64,000 bases of DNA from Hydractinia symbiolongicarpus (lineage: Eukaryota; Cnidaria; Hydrozoa; Anthoathecata; Hydractiniidae). The notes under the pieces were generated by a model that saw nothing but the letters and a program-made list of their open reading frames with translations, had not been told where the DNA came from and did no database searches. Every line of letters starts with the position of its first letter. The first letter of the stretch is position 1. A program made the position numbers and the translations under genes. This document shows positions 22,560-34,637 of the stretch, piece by piece. Location: contig NC_079875.1 of the NCBI RefSeq assembly GCF_029227915.1, positions 8,367,001 through 8,431,000 on the forward strand. Direction: 5' to 3'.

Positions 22560-22780
22560 TTACAACTATTTACCCAGGAGACAGCCTCTTCATTTCCTGC
22601 TAGTACTGTTATCAATAAGAGTCTTGTGATGAGAACCTTTGTTTGTTTAAAGTTGTTATATTAGCTACAGGAATCATGCAAGTAAAGCAACCGCTCAACC
22701 AGAAACCCACCTAAGGTATCAATCACATTCTTGTGCTGAACACTAAGCACTAGAACATTTTTAACCGCCATCTTAGCGCG
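22560..22780 (-). repeat. Dispersed repeat related to 12640-12830
   Basis: See the copy at 12640: shared TTGATAACAGT.CTA..AGGAA and CAG.A...AGAATG..ATTGAT text on the minus strand, with substitutions and indels throughout. Confidence 0.45.
22661..22771 (-). pseudogene. Possible truncated third peptide-precursor start
   Basis: ATG at 22771 directly follows an AG and reads MAVKNVLVLS, close to the first residues of the two precursors (MAKCNILVVL, MAKLRTLVLS). It then runs into the dispersed repeat (QHKNVIDTLGGFLVERLL) and stops. It lacks a full signal peptide and GKR. It could be a chimeric remnant of a third family member or chance. Confidence 0.25.
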
Positions 22781-22789
22781 AAGATGAAA

Positions 22790-24317
22790 GTCTGATTCTC
22801 ACAAAACATTGTGCACCAACCTAATTTTTTGCTTTATCATAATCAACCTAGAAAAAAATCGTTGTTTTCATCTGATAGAAATATATATTTTCATAACAAC
22901 TTTTTAACATTTATAACCATGAAGATTAAGTTCTTTAGCTATATATATTCATCAAGGTTGTCTGTCTCTACGTAAAATTGTTCCGTCGTAGCTTTATTTC
23001 GAACCTCGTATGCAGGGTGATCGTGTATTTTAGCGATGAGAAAAATTAACAAGAAAATGATCAAGTTTTTAAAGCAGATTTTAATTAACAATTTAATTTA
23101 AAAATTATTTAAATGATCTATTCCATGTTCGGAACTAGGAAGGGTTTAATCTTAGCCAAGAGTGTTGCTCAGAGAATGCTCGGTCTAGTGTTTCTTAAAA
23201 AATGATTGCTTGTAGAAAAAAAATTTACACAGTTAAGTAATTATTTACAAAAAATAAGAGAAAAAACAAAAATATGCAAAATAAATTATTCTAGAAGGCA
23301 ACGTGAGTCAAAAGTAGCAAAAAATGAAGAAAAAATTTACTTTGTATGTAAACTTTGATTTAGTCGGTATGCGATGTCAGTCGTTTATTAAAGTATAATA
23401 AACTAATTTTTTTTTTATTTCCACAAAAAAGCAAAAAAAATATGAAAACAACAACATGTGTTTATGAGGGTGGAGCCCACCATGACGAGATTTCTCTATA
23501 TAAACATACGTGCCATGAGTATTCCCTGATAAATTTTTTATACGGATTTGTATATAGCTTTTGTTTTCCTTTCCTATGGAAAATTAACTATTTTTTTTAA
23601 AGGACTAACTGATTTCTAATAAAATTCTCAAAAGAAGGTACAGACAAGAAAAAACAAAACAGTGACAAAACGTTAAAGTTTAAAATGTTTTACCTAATTT
23701 GACTACGGTCAAGGAATGTGCTGACGAATACACACACTGTCACACCAAATTAAAGATTATTTACTTGGGACGGTAAAGTTTTTTTCTCCGTGTAGAGATA
23801 GATATTTACTAACTCAGAAACTCCTGTAGTCATTCTTAACATGAGAACAAGAAAAACTATCTGGTTTTATCGCACAGTCAGATCATTACAAGACAGTGAA
23901 GAGTTCAAGACTAGCTGTTAATTGTCAGTACGCCAACTTAAAATATCTGGAAAGTTCGGGGGAGGGGGGGGGACGTAGACGTTTCCCTAACTTTAACCGC
24001 AACATGCAAGTTTTGGATGAACGAGACACCGAAGCAAACAAAAATCGGGACGAGATTTAGGCGCAGCATCAAAAGCATATAATAGGTGCTAGCTAGACGC
24101 CCTCCTGTGGTTCATCTGCTGTACGATCCCGCGAACTCACTCACTGTAGATAACATGATAAAAAAGAAAAGGTTGAACTGCTTTGAGGAATTTTTTAAAT
24201 GATTCTAGTGTCCACTGAGAGTGAATAACACGCAAGTAACACTTACGTTCAAGCATTGTTCTAATCGATTCTAATAGAAGGTGGAATAATAAAATTGTTG
24301 TTAACCGATTTCAAATT
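22790..24317. other. No gene seen
   Basis: AT-rich sequence with no supported ORF, and a G-rich run at about 23958-23972. Confidence 0.4.
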
Positions 24318-24443
24318 ACTAGTCGGTGGCCCGTGGAAAATCCACGGGTTTTCCCGCTCTTTTTAAACCGCATAGCGTGCGTCACTACTTTCGGTACAAT
24401 TTTGCGTGACAGACGGAAAGACGTATACGGGTATTGTAATATA
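24318..24443 (+). repeat. Dispersed repeat, ACTAGTC...CCCGTGG family (short form)
   Basis: ACTAGTCGGTGGCCCGTGG with inverted CCGTGGAAAATCCACGG, then TTTTGCGTGACAGACGG and a TATTGTAATATAA end. Confidence 0.65.
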
Positions 24444-24508
24444 AACAGCATGTTTGAAAAAACCACACTTAAAGGTTCTAAATTTGGCCCGCCTGGTGCA
24501 ATTGGTAG

Positions 24509-24580
24509 GTGGCCGAGTAGTTCGATTTCCTGCTTAGACAGTAGAGATGTCTCGTTTCAAACTCGAACATTTTTGCACAT
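24509..24580 (+). repeat. tRNA-Ser-like SINE head or tRNA pseudogene
   Basis: GTGGCCGAGTAG matches the A box of Ser/Leu tRNAs and CGTTTCAAACTC sits 44 bases on as a degraded B box. A CTGC TTAGACA GTAG arm would give an AGA (Ser) anticodon. The T arm and acceptor stem are not intact. Confidence 0.4.
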
Positions 24581-27500
24581 TATTTTAATTTTTTTTGCAA
24601 TTTTTTTCCCTCTGCCTGAAATATATAAGAGTAGGTACTTCGCGTAGCAGCTACAATGTGATATGCTGGTCAGTAGAAACAGAGTGATGCTGCCGCCTAA
24701 AATCGCTATTATTTATTTGGAAATACACCAGCAGACGAAAAAACGTATTTACAAGAAGATTAAAGCAAATTTCTGATTTTGACCTGGTTTAGTATTAGTA
24801 ATTTTTCCTTGGAAAATATTCCATTTGAATATTTCATCTGGAAGTCACAATGGGAAAGATAATATTATTTTCTGTTAATAATAAAATATTTTTTTAAGAT
24901 TTTTGATCCTGATTGCCGTTATATGCCTACACCAAAATCAGAACTTTTGTTCCGGTGTATCGTTTTTTAACTCAAAAATGAAGTCAATCATAACAACAAA
25001 GCAAAACAACTAAAAAAAAAAACACAACAAAGAATAAAAATAAGGCTGTTAAACTACTCTGTTATTTATTATATAGCAACAGGCACTGAACAACCATCAG
25101 CAATTCTCAACCAAGTCGAGGAAGAGCTACTCTGCTCCACTAGGTAAACTCGTTTTCCGAGGAGTAGGCTGTTATGTAAAGTGCTTTATATGTATTAGAA
25201 AGAGAATAAATATGTCTACCCAACGTTATTAAACACAAACCTTTTATCCAGCTCAAATTTTGGAAAAGAATTATGTTTTAATCCAACAAGTTTCTTCAAA
25301 AACAAGCGCTCTAAAGATTAACTAGGAATCTTAAAATTTGAAATAAACGGACAGTCGGTTGAAATTTAGTCCAACTTACTCGTTTCAAGCTCTTTCGATT
25401 TAATACTACCCCCCACAATTTTACTTCTTGCTTGGTCACGTAATAAAAAACACGTGAATCTAGCACGTGGCGCGACAAATTTTTCAGATTAACAGACTTA
25501 CAAAAAAATTCATTCACATACCAAAATTTCATACCTGAAATATTCAATATCTGAAAAAACTAATATATGCTTCTTCACAAAGCAAATATTGTATGTCCAA
25601 CTCGTGTCGTCTCTGTAAAACATACATTTTCGTGTTGGGGTGTACCTAATCCAAAATATTCATTTTTACTTTATATCTACATCTTGTTTTATTAGCTCAG
25701 ACGCTATATTATTGTAACTCGACTATAAATAATTGAAATAATCAAAAATAAATAAATAATTATAGATACCAAGCTTATTTGCATAGAATGCTATCAGCTT
25801 GCGTATCGGTTAAATATACTTTTCACCATCTGGTGCATAAAAGAGAATTCAAAACTTTGTACTGATTTTTTTATGTGGTAACATTGATGTTAATTTTTAA
25901 CTCCTTAACAAAACAATAAATTCTTTTTCAATTTCATGTTTTTTTCAAAAACTATTTTATAATGATTGGTTCTTATAGTAAGTTACACCTAGCGACAACA
26001 TGTTGAAATATGCGCCATTTGTTTTATACAGAAGTCTAAAATTATGAGTACCTCTCTTTTGAGAACGTAGTAGGTTTTATCTCAAGTTTTATTTAGGCCT
26101 ATAAAAGTCTGCTCAATACTGATATAAATTGGAAATTATCAGAACATATATTAGACACGTGATATGGTTTCTCAATATTTACAAGTGATGATGAGTCAGC
26201 AGTCTAGACGCACATGCATCAAGTGATTTTAATACTCCTTAACAACTGGAACTTTCCTTTAAATAGCATTGTGCCATTGTTGACATTTTATGGTATTTTG
26301 TTAAACCAACAGAAATAATGTTATGTATATATTTTATATACTTCAAACAATGTTAGTATTATCCGCTTGCGATTTGTGATTATTTCCAAGAGAACCAGTA
26401 AATGTCCATAATGGTAGCGCCCGGTGTCTGGACGTTGGGGCTCATGAAAATTTATTTCCAGAATTCTTATTGATTGTTAAAAAAATTTTCCATCTGCAAA
26501 TGCGTTGGCTCGTTTTAACTGTTAAAGCTACCAAATTACAGACAAAGTTACAAGAAAAAAATCTAATGTCACAAAATTAGTACCGAGTCTATGTACTTTT
26601 CGTCATTTCCCTGCATGCTATGGGCTAGAACGTCATATGGAAATCAACATTATATTTGCTAAAATCGTATTAAAGAGAAAAAAAAGAAAGAAACCATGTT
26701 GAGGCTCGTCCTAACACCCCAACTTTATCTTAAGCACAGGCCATTTTTTTCTTCGTGCTTGTAAGTAAATTACTGCCACGTCCTGTCCTTGTCATAACAG
26801 TAAGCATACTTTAAATGCGCTTTTTCACATTTACCTCGACAGGTACTCTGGATGAAGGTAGAAGGACACAGCAAGCATTTAAAAAATGATCCTAGGCTAA
26901 AATTAAAAGGACAACTGTTGCAGTTTCAAAGGCTGTCTGATGTGAAGCACTGTGTTTAAAAATGAAACGCAGGTAAACGGCTGATTGTCGAACCCGGCAT
27001 CTCTTTGTCTATATCACAGAAACGCCTGGCACCCCTCCCTTTTTTTTCCTCCCTCTTTTCAGCATCACCCAGTCTTCAACATTAAGGAATGGAATAGGGA
27101 CTAAATTTATTGGTTAATTTGTTAAGTGTTTTGTATGCGAAGGTGCTTCAAGCTGTTTCACATGAAACCAACGTGTTTTTCACAGGAATTTATTCAATGT
27201 TTTAAGGCAACAACGTGACTGTAAAAAATTCTCTGACGTTTGCGTATCGCCTGTAGAACGGCTGTTTAGAAGACCTGTCATACTGAGTTGTATTACCTGA
27301 TTCCGTGTATATAACCTTCCAGATTTTAGCTAGCATGCCGGATATCCAATTAAATTATGATGCACCGTCTTATCAGTTACAGTAACTTAAATTTAAAACA
27401 CGTTTCGGCGCAACTTAAACTTATAACAAGAATACCTGGAAATTTTACACACTCACATCACGCGAATAGGAGACATCCAATCCTAGTACCTATTGTCTGT

Positions 27501-29497
27501 TTCTTGCTGTCCTAATACTAAAGACTGCGCACGAAAAAATTGTTTAAAAAATTGTCATGGTAGTTTGAGCTACTTAACATGATTGCAGTAGATAGTCTGC
27601 GTTCTGATGCTCCATGCAGAGATATCAATTTGTTTTTTTACCTGCGTTCATTTTTAGCAGCATTTTAAATATTAGAACAAAAGGTGGCTTTGATGCGTAC
27701 ATTTTGTCCTGAATGTGCTCTCTCATTTCGTGAAAAACAAAAAAGTGCTTTATAACGTAAGTGAAACGAAAGAGAGGCTACACTGGTGAAAGAAAGAACT
27801 ATTTTGCCATAGTAGCTAGCTGTATTTTCGAAATTTCAGAATTTAGACATTTCAAAGAAGAGTGATATTGATTGTTACGTACCAAAATAGTAGATCGTAG
27901 AACAGCTATGATATTCATTTAAGCTACAGGTTTACTAATCTGGGATAACACATGTATCATAACTTAAACAGTCACGAATATTTGTTTTCAGGAGATATCT
28001 GATGTTAAACTATCCACCACATATGGTCTCGCAAAATATCATTTAATCTGCGCAGAAGTGACTTGCTTCATAACAAAACTTAAACACAGGTCATCCAGCA
28101 GTACCAGACCCTCTAAATTTAAATTGTTTAAGAGTACAATATTTTGGCTTCAAAAGGTTTTGGCCACGAAAATATCGTTTCTGACTTTGCGAAAAACAAA
28201 ATAAGTTCCGCACATTTAGTTACTGGTATGGATTGTTACTGTTGTCACTTTCGGTATACGAGAATAATATATCAAAGTAATTAAACTTGGCTTTCATGCG
28301 AAGAATACTTTAGTCAAATTTAGCAAAACGATTTGAATTTCGAGGTGTGTGTAAGACTGGACTGTGTGCAGATAAGCGTGTCTCAAAACTGCACAATTTA
28401 AACTTAAAAACTATCATGTTAAGCTTATAACACACTTAAAAATTCATATCTACAAAATATTAAAACGACAGAGCCATGTAAGAAGAATTTTTGGCTAACT
28501 ATAATTTTTGGACCTCGCGAAAATAAGTTTTAAAAATTAACTAACTTAATCAACAACTTGATAAACACTCAAGGTTTGAAATTACGTAAAAAATTAAAAA
28601 AAAGGTGAAAAAAAGTGAAAAGAGCAAAATACTGTCAGGCAACTTTTCTTCTGTTTAAATCTGATAAAATGGCACAACAGTTGCCAACCAAAAATACAAA
28701 AAAAACCCCGATTAAGATCGGTCAAAATAACGCGTACTAACTAAATGATGACGGACTGCCGTCAAGCTGTCGATGACTGCATAAAAATGCTAGCACTAAT
28801 TGAAAACAACAACAAGAAAGCTCTTGCGGTTTATCTCACTGTAGTTGCACAAAGTTTTCTCATTTACTAAGTTTAAGTAATCGATGTGAAGATCAGACAA
28901 AAAATGTGGGACAAAATGAGCGTTGTAAAAACTTAATTGCTTACCGAAATAATCGATACTCTAGAAAAAATCTCTATACTTTTAATTATAAAGCTGTGTT
29001 ATAAAGCTGGGTAAAAGTACTTGTTAGGGCCTTTAAATGTTGTCGTTATAAATGTCGAAAGATCAACGCTATAGAGAAGGTTACTTAGTGTTAATCGGGG
29101 CTAAACGTGTTAAGCCTGTCACCGTTGACCATTTACACTACATATGTTGTTAACACCCAAACTCCCCACCCAGACAACAAGACGAAATTTTCTGTTCCCA
29201 ACATCCTGATGTCGATAATTGAAAATGCCGTTATTAGTGTGAACAGTGCTTAAAAGACCATACCTTTTATCTGAATGTAAAAAAACAATGCTCTTCTTAT
29301 AACTGTTATAGCCAAACTCTGAACACTCCTTTCGGTTTAAAGCACTCAACGATTCAAACTTATTAAATTGGTCCCAGAGACAGGATGTATACTAATAAAT
29401 TATTAAGTGCAGATGTTTGTGTGGTGATAATTGAAATCTAATAGTTTAGGTAATGTGATAACAAAAATTGAATTTGCGTTAGAAAACATGCAAAACC
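24581..29497. other. No gene seen in about 4.9 kb
   Basis: AT-rich sequence without a recognisable exon on either strand. The frames at 25547-25311 and elsewhere are short, lack domains and have no acceptable neighbouring splice sites. Confidence 0.4.
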
Positions 29498-29618
29498 AAC
29501 CTCGTTCCCTGTACCTGTTGTCTTTTTTGCATATCGGAAGGCGAGACGAGCCTTTTTCGTTGGGCTTATTAATAAGCGCAGCGTCGATGAGAGACAAAAA
29601 ACCCTGGGCACCAGGTTG
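29498..29618. mobile_element. CAACCTCGTTCC-family MITE
   Basis: AACCTCGTTCCCTG at the left and CCCTGGGCACCAGGTTG at the right form TIRs. The GTCGATGAGAGACAAAAAAC right half is shared with the remnant at about 18220. Confidence 0.6.
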
Positions 29619-32600
29619 AAGCAAAAGAAGTTGGTATATTTTTAGTAGACTTTGCAGGGGGAAGTGAAGTTTATTGAAACAAGCAAACAGTTCGGTTTGC
29701 AATGTGATTGCAAATTTTTTTAGGTGTCTAATTATATCATGAAGAAAAACAACAATATATTCTTGTTTCAACAACAAAAATAGATTCCTTCGGTTTTTTT
29801 ATTCTCTCCGGTCTGAATGTTACAATTCATGGTTGTAAAAAAAGACAAATATCTCGATTAAAAAAGTTATGAAACGAAGATGAAAGTATAAATAAAATGA
29901 CATATCACATTTTTTCACTTTTTTATGTTTTATTTTTTAAAAAAAAATCTGGTTAGTCAAGCCTTAAAGAACGTAGAATATAGATGTCCTGGTAAATTAA
30001 GAGCAATATGTATAGTCAGGGCGGGGTGTTCCACTTCGAATAAAAATTTTTGATTCAGGTTTTATGCATATACATTAGGAATTATATTGCCTATCAGCCT
30101 GATCATGTGACCTTTCGATATTTCTCCTAACAAGAATGTAAGGACGAACGTTATTCATATACACTAAATTTTGCGCAATAAACTTTTCACTAAGGATTCA
30201 GAAAGATCCATCCTTTCGCGTTTGAGATTGCATTATTCTTTCTTTGCTTTCTTAAAATAAATTAAACTAATTATGGGCACGTTGCTGGTGTCCAATTTTA
30301 AATCTTCAAGAAATTGTGCTAAACGAATCACCTCAGGTATCATGTACTATGTCTTAGTGCGTCCATAGAACAAGGAAATTGTAAGGCGCAAAGGAATATT
30401 GTTGTAGGAAAATCACACATGAATTATTGCCCTTCCACTCATCACGTTACTTCCACCCTGGATATTAAGGGAAATATCTAGACGGTTCGTGTATGGTACC
30501 GGTTAGTAACCAAGTTTCTCTCTCTTCCTAAAACATGCGGAGCAGTTTCTACAAAAATTACCTCTCCGGGAGTTAAGACTGTTGAACTGTTTTCGCCCGA
30601 TTTTTGCGCGCTAAAGAAAGGGAGGCTGGATAATATTTGAAAGTCCAAGAACGAGTCGTTTCGACTAAACTATAACCAACAATCACGTTCAGGTGGTCAA
30701 ATAGACATTTTGAGTTTTTCAAATTCACTGTTGATCTCTAAAATGCGCGCCCGTAATAATTCGCCTTCCATTGCCATTGCTGGAAGAAAGGACCCTTCTG
30801 TGGATGCAGACATTAATATTACCCAGTCGTTAACTGAAACCGATTTTCAAATTGAAGTTTTGTCTTTCAGTTATCTTGTCCAGTTTCGCCCTGTTCTAGA
30901 CTTCTTTCCGTCCAAGAAATACCGCATCAGTAGTCTGGGCGACGAGTCAGCCTTACGAAAATGCGTTAAGTGAATCACTACACGTGACCCTTGAAAAACA
31001 CACGCGACCAAAAAGGCGCTTCAAATAGCGCATGTTATTCAGTTATTTGGTTTAGCGTCGAGCAGCAAAATGTCATATTTTGCTCCAATTTTACCTAGCA
31101 AAGGGTGTCCATGGCAGCAAGACAATCCTCTGCGAAATAGGTTATTTGTTGGTAAGCCACAAAAACAGATTCTTTAAGCGGTGAAACTGTTTTTCCCCGC
31201 AAAAGGTAAGATCAATCGAAAGAATGTTACTGCTAAAAAACAAAATGTATGAAAATTAATCAGTAAACTCAAGTTTTTGTCGCAAACATTTACTTTTCTG
31301 AATTACAACACTCCAATGGACTGCGGCGAAATTCGAAGTAGGTAAGTAAAAAAAGCACCGACGAATTTTTTGACCGACGAATTTTGTGGCCAACAAAGTT
31401 TGGACGAAGATACATAGAATAATTGCCAAAGTATATGACAGTGTTTGCCCGTTTTTATGTCTATAATTTCGGACGAAATAAGTTTTAGACGTTTCTTTGC
31501 CCATCTTTTGATAGTTTTTGTGATCACGTTTTCAAAATATAGTGAAACTCTGCCTCCCAAAGCATAATAAAGTCAGAAGATTAAGACTTACGTACAAAAT
31601 ACTATTGTAACGTCTTACTGCATCAAATCCACTTACGCTGACTTTTCTCAGTCTTGAACAAAACAAGGTGACTTCTCTCTGAAACTTTTTATGAACATGT
31701 TTCAAGGCGCTACTTTTAGTATTTAGTAGATAGCAAATTTATAAAAATAAATCTGTTCATTTAAAAAAAACCTCTGAACATCGCATACATTTAACGAACT
31801 AACAATAACATTACTGACTGGTTAGGCGAGGAATTCTAAAGGTTGTTTGTGAAGTCTTAATTAAAGCAAATTTGCAAAGCTATAACTTGCTGTTCAGAAT
31901 AACAACCTACAGAGATGAAACAGTTGCTTTTTGTTGCTATTTCAAACAATCTTTGAAATTTATATTTTATTTCTTCAAAAAAGCCTCAGGTGAAATTAGG
32001 AAGTACTAAAATTACGTTATCTGTATCACCCACGCGTATATACAAATGTAAGTGATATCGAAGCTTTCTAAAGAATAACGCTTTGTAAAAGGTTAACAAA
32101 AAACAAAAAGCAATTGACAGACAGACACACAGACAGACCTGAGGTTTTAGCACAGGGCAAAAGACATTTAAAAGATCAAAAACTTCATCAAATGCAAAAT
32201 ATGTACAATTTAGACTCAGCTTCCACCTAGAAATTGTAACAATGCAACCTGAAGTTGACTGAACAAACTGCAAGGACCATTGCACATACTTTAATTGGAA
32301 AAATTTGAAAGATTTTTGCAAGATAAACTTTCGCGATTTATTGATTTAGTAGAAAAAAATGGTTTGAAACAAACAAAGGATAGAATTTTTTCGTTTTAAC
32401 CCTACGGTTATAAATGAGAGTTCCAACTACTTCTTTTGGCCTATATTGTTAATAATAAAAAAGGGAGGAAATTGTCATTCCAGAGACTGTTGTTATCGGA
32501 TAATTTTTTTTTAGGATACGTGCCTTTGAAATATCAACGCTTTATTTTTAAGTCTTTGCAAATATATTCAAGAAACAGGAATGTGCAAAAATTTCTCCAG

Positions 32601-33148
32601 TTAAAGTAGTACAATATCATTCAGGAGGGTTACAATTTTACAGTTTTGTAACCTGAAACACAACAATTGGTATGTGGTAGTAAAAAATAAACGGAACAGG
32701 TCTGCATACAGCTGTCGCTTATCATAATATTGAGATCAATCCATTTCGTCATTTATTTTTTTTAAAATCAATTTATTCATTTACATTCATACAATCAAAT
32801 ACCCGAATATCAAAGTTTTTCAGCAAGTAGAAATTTCCGCGGCTCGAAGAAAGTAATATTCTTATTTTGTATTCTAAGTTCGATTCTCAAAATTTTCACA
32901 AACTTTTTCGCGCGTGTTAGTTACCAAACTATTTTGAAATTGAAAGACTAGAACGTTTAAGGCAAAAAAATATGATGACGTATTCAAAAATATACACCAC
33001 GTGACTATCTGTAATCTCGAATCAGAAGCATATAAATATATGTTTATAAATATTTACATATCATCTTTCACGCTTTCACGTGACAAATCAAACAATAAAG
33101 AACCAATCAGAAGAGCGAATCAGAATGTACAACCAATGAAATTTCATG
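29619..33148. other. No firm gene; weak coding signal near 30.7-31.0 kb
   Basis: 30700-30860 has higher GC. On the minus strand it reads EGELLRARILEINSEFEKL to a stop, after a possible acceptor (GGTTTCAG); the plus strand is also open for 87 codons. No family is recognised and no partner exon was found. The rest is AT-rich. Confidence 0.3.
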
Positions 33149-33439
33149 TTAAGGTTTTCCACTCAAAGCGGTGCGAATATAATCCAGCAGCTCCTTTTTT
33201 ACTTCATCAGGGACACTGGATCTTGCTTGGGGTGTGAGTTCTGCAACCAGATCGTCCACCGTAACATTATCCACGCCTTTCTCTTTCACGATATCACGCG
33301 CGTATTCTTTCAACTCATCGCGCCATCCGCATTCGATTAGGCGAACGCGCAACATCTCTTGTAAGCGCTCCTTTTCGCCGGATTCTGTTAAACGTTGATT
33401 GATTTTTTGGCGAGCCAGCGTTTCGCGTTTTTGACTCAT
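33149..33439 (-). CDS. ENY2: ENY2, transcription and mRNA export factor
   Basis: A 96-residue protein in a single exon, the length of animal ENY2 (Sus1 family). Family hallmarks visible: [18 protein letters not shown] near the N-terminus, [11 protein letters not shown], a [12 protein letters not shown] segment and [14 protein letters not shown] at the C-terminus. ENY2 is an all-helical protein shared by the SAGA deubiquitinase module and the TREX-2 mRNA export complex. A splice acceptor (eight T then AG, at 33470-33469) lies 29 nt before the ATG. It is visibly more GC-rich than its surroundings and has no coding introns, so either a compact ancestral gene or a retrocopy is possible; the intact frame argues that it is functional. 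PIGO lies 1.2 kb upstream on the same strand. Confidence 0.93.
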   Translation of the reverse strand: MSQKRETLARQKINQRLTESGEKERLQEMLRVRLIECGWRDELKEYARDIVKEKGVDNVTVDDLVAELTPQARSSVPDEVKKELLDYIRTALSGKP

Positions 33440-33470
33440 GTTGGTGACTGCACTTGTATTTTTTATCCCT

Positions 33471-34523
33471 AAAAAAAACAGTAGAACTTTTTACATCTAG
33501 GACTAAACATGCAGAACAATTATTAGTCAACAAAATATTTTGTAGTGGTAATAAACTTCAAGTAAAAGAATACTGATCATACGTATTTTGCGATTCAATA
33601 CCGTTGACGTTTGAAACTGAATACGTAATGAGTTACCTAAATTTGACTTACTTGCAAACTGTATTTTGCTTATTTAAAACAAAAAAACGGACTTGCAAGA
33701 TAAAACTCTTATGAAAACGCCATAATCAGATAAAGCATTTACACATCAAGATTTTAAAACGACAGACTGAACGAAAACTTTAAGTCGAACAATGTTTCTG
33801 ATCTTTAAATTGACCACTTTAATGTCAGGTTTTTTCTTGAATAATAGTGACCACCGTTACACGAACAGACTGGCATTTGGCTTAAAAATCTTGTTATATT
33901 CATTTACTGAGTGTGTGAATAGGAATTGATTGATTTTAAATGAAAAAATTATTAACAAAAGAACTTCTTCCGTAAATTCTTTGCGGAATTTATGTTTGCG
34001 AATTTGGTCCAAATTCAAAAAAACGAGTAGTTTCGCAAAAACCTTTAAAAATTGGTTAACCGCAAACGTTTCTTTCCCTTTCTTCTAATTTTAAGATTCC
34101 GCAACAATTTTACCTGTCCTACAAAATACATGAAGCGAATAACTTCTTCTCTTAAGGTATTGATATAAAAAAATGTGTACTTTTAAAGAATAAATACCTA
34201 TAAAACGTTAAAAATAAACAAAAAAATTATAAATACGTAAAAATTAGAAAGAGTAAAAACAGTAAGATATTTTTGCTTTTAAAGGGTACTCTTATTGACT
34301 AGTTTTAAGGGAGAGAAGCAACACCAAATTTTGGACAATTATTTCATACTTTGGGTTAATTTTTTAAAATTTACCCTTCCTACAACTGTACTAATTGCCA
34401 ACCTCTCAGGTTCATTATTATCGGCAACATTTTTTTTTATCACTTTTGTTTAAACAACTTTTAGAGCACAGGTGTAGTCTTAACCCCCTTCCCCTATCCC
34501 CCACCTCAATTCAAGTATATCAT
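33471..34523. other. ENY2-PIGO intergenic region, no gene seen
   Basis: About 1.1 kb of AT-rich sequence between the PIGO poly(A) signal and the ENY2 acceptor. It is long for a trans-spliced operon spacer but cannot exclude one. Confidence 0.4.
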
Positions 34524-34529
34524 TTTATT
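34524..34529 (-). terminator. PIGO poly(A) signal AATAAA
   Basis: AATAAA on the minus strand about 110 bases after the PIGO stop codon, in a T-rich context. It is the nearest canonical signal. Confidence 0.55.
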
Positions 34530-34637
34530 TGAGCAAAATTCGCAAAATAATACGCCTTAGCGTAAACTCGTAAAGTACCGTAAAATATTTCACGCTAAAC
34601 ATACTATCCAACATAAAACGTTATTATGACAACTACT

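Noticed and set aside
29403-29777. 124-codon minus-strand frame
   Set aside because: Passes through a MITE copy and shows no domain.
30700-31000. Gene at 30.7-31.0 kb on either strand
   Set aside because: Some coding-like text on both strands, but no exon chain could be joined in phase and no family is recognised.
31986-32321. 111-codon minus-strand frame with hydrophobic segments
   Set aside because: Covers simple CAGACAGACACACAG repeats and lacks splice or domain support.
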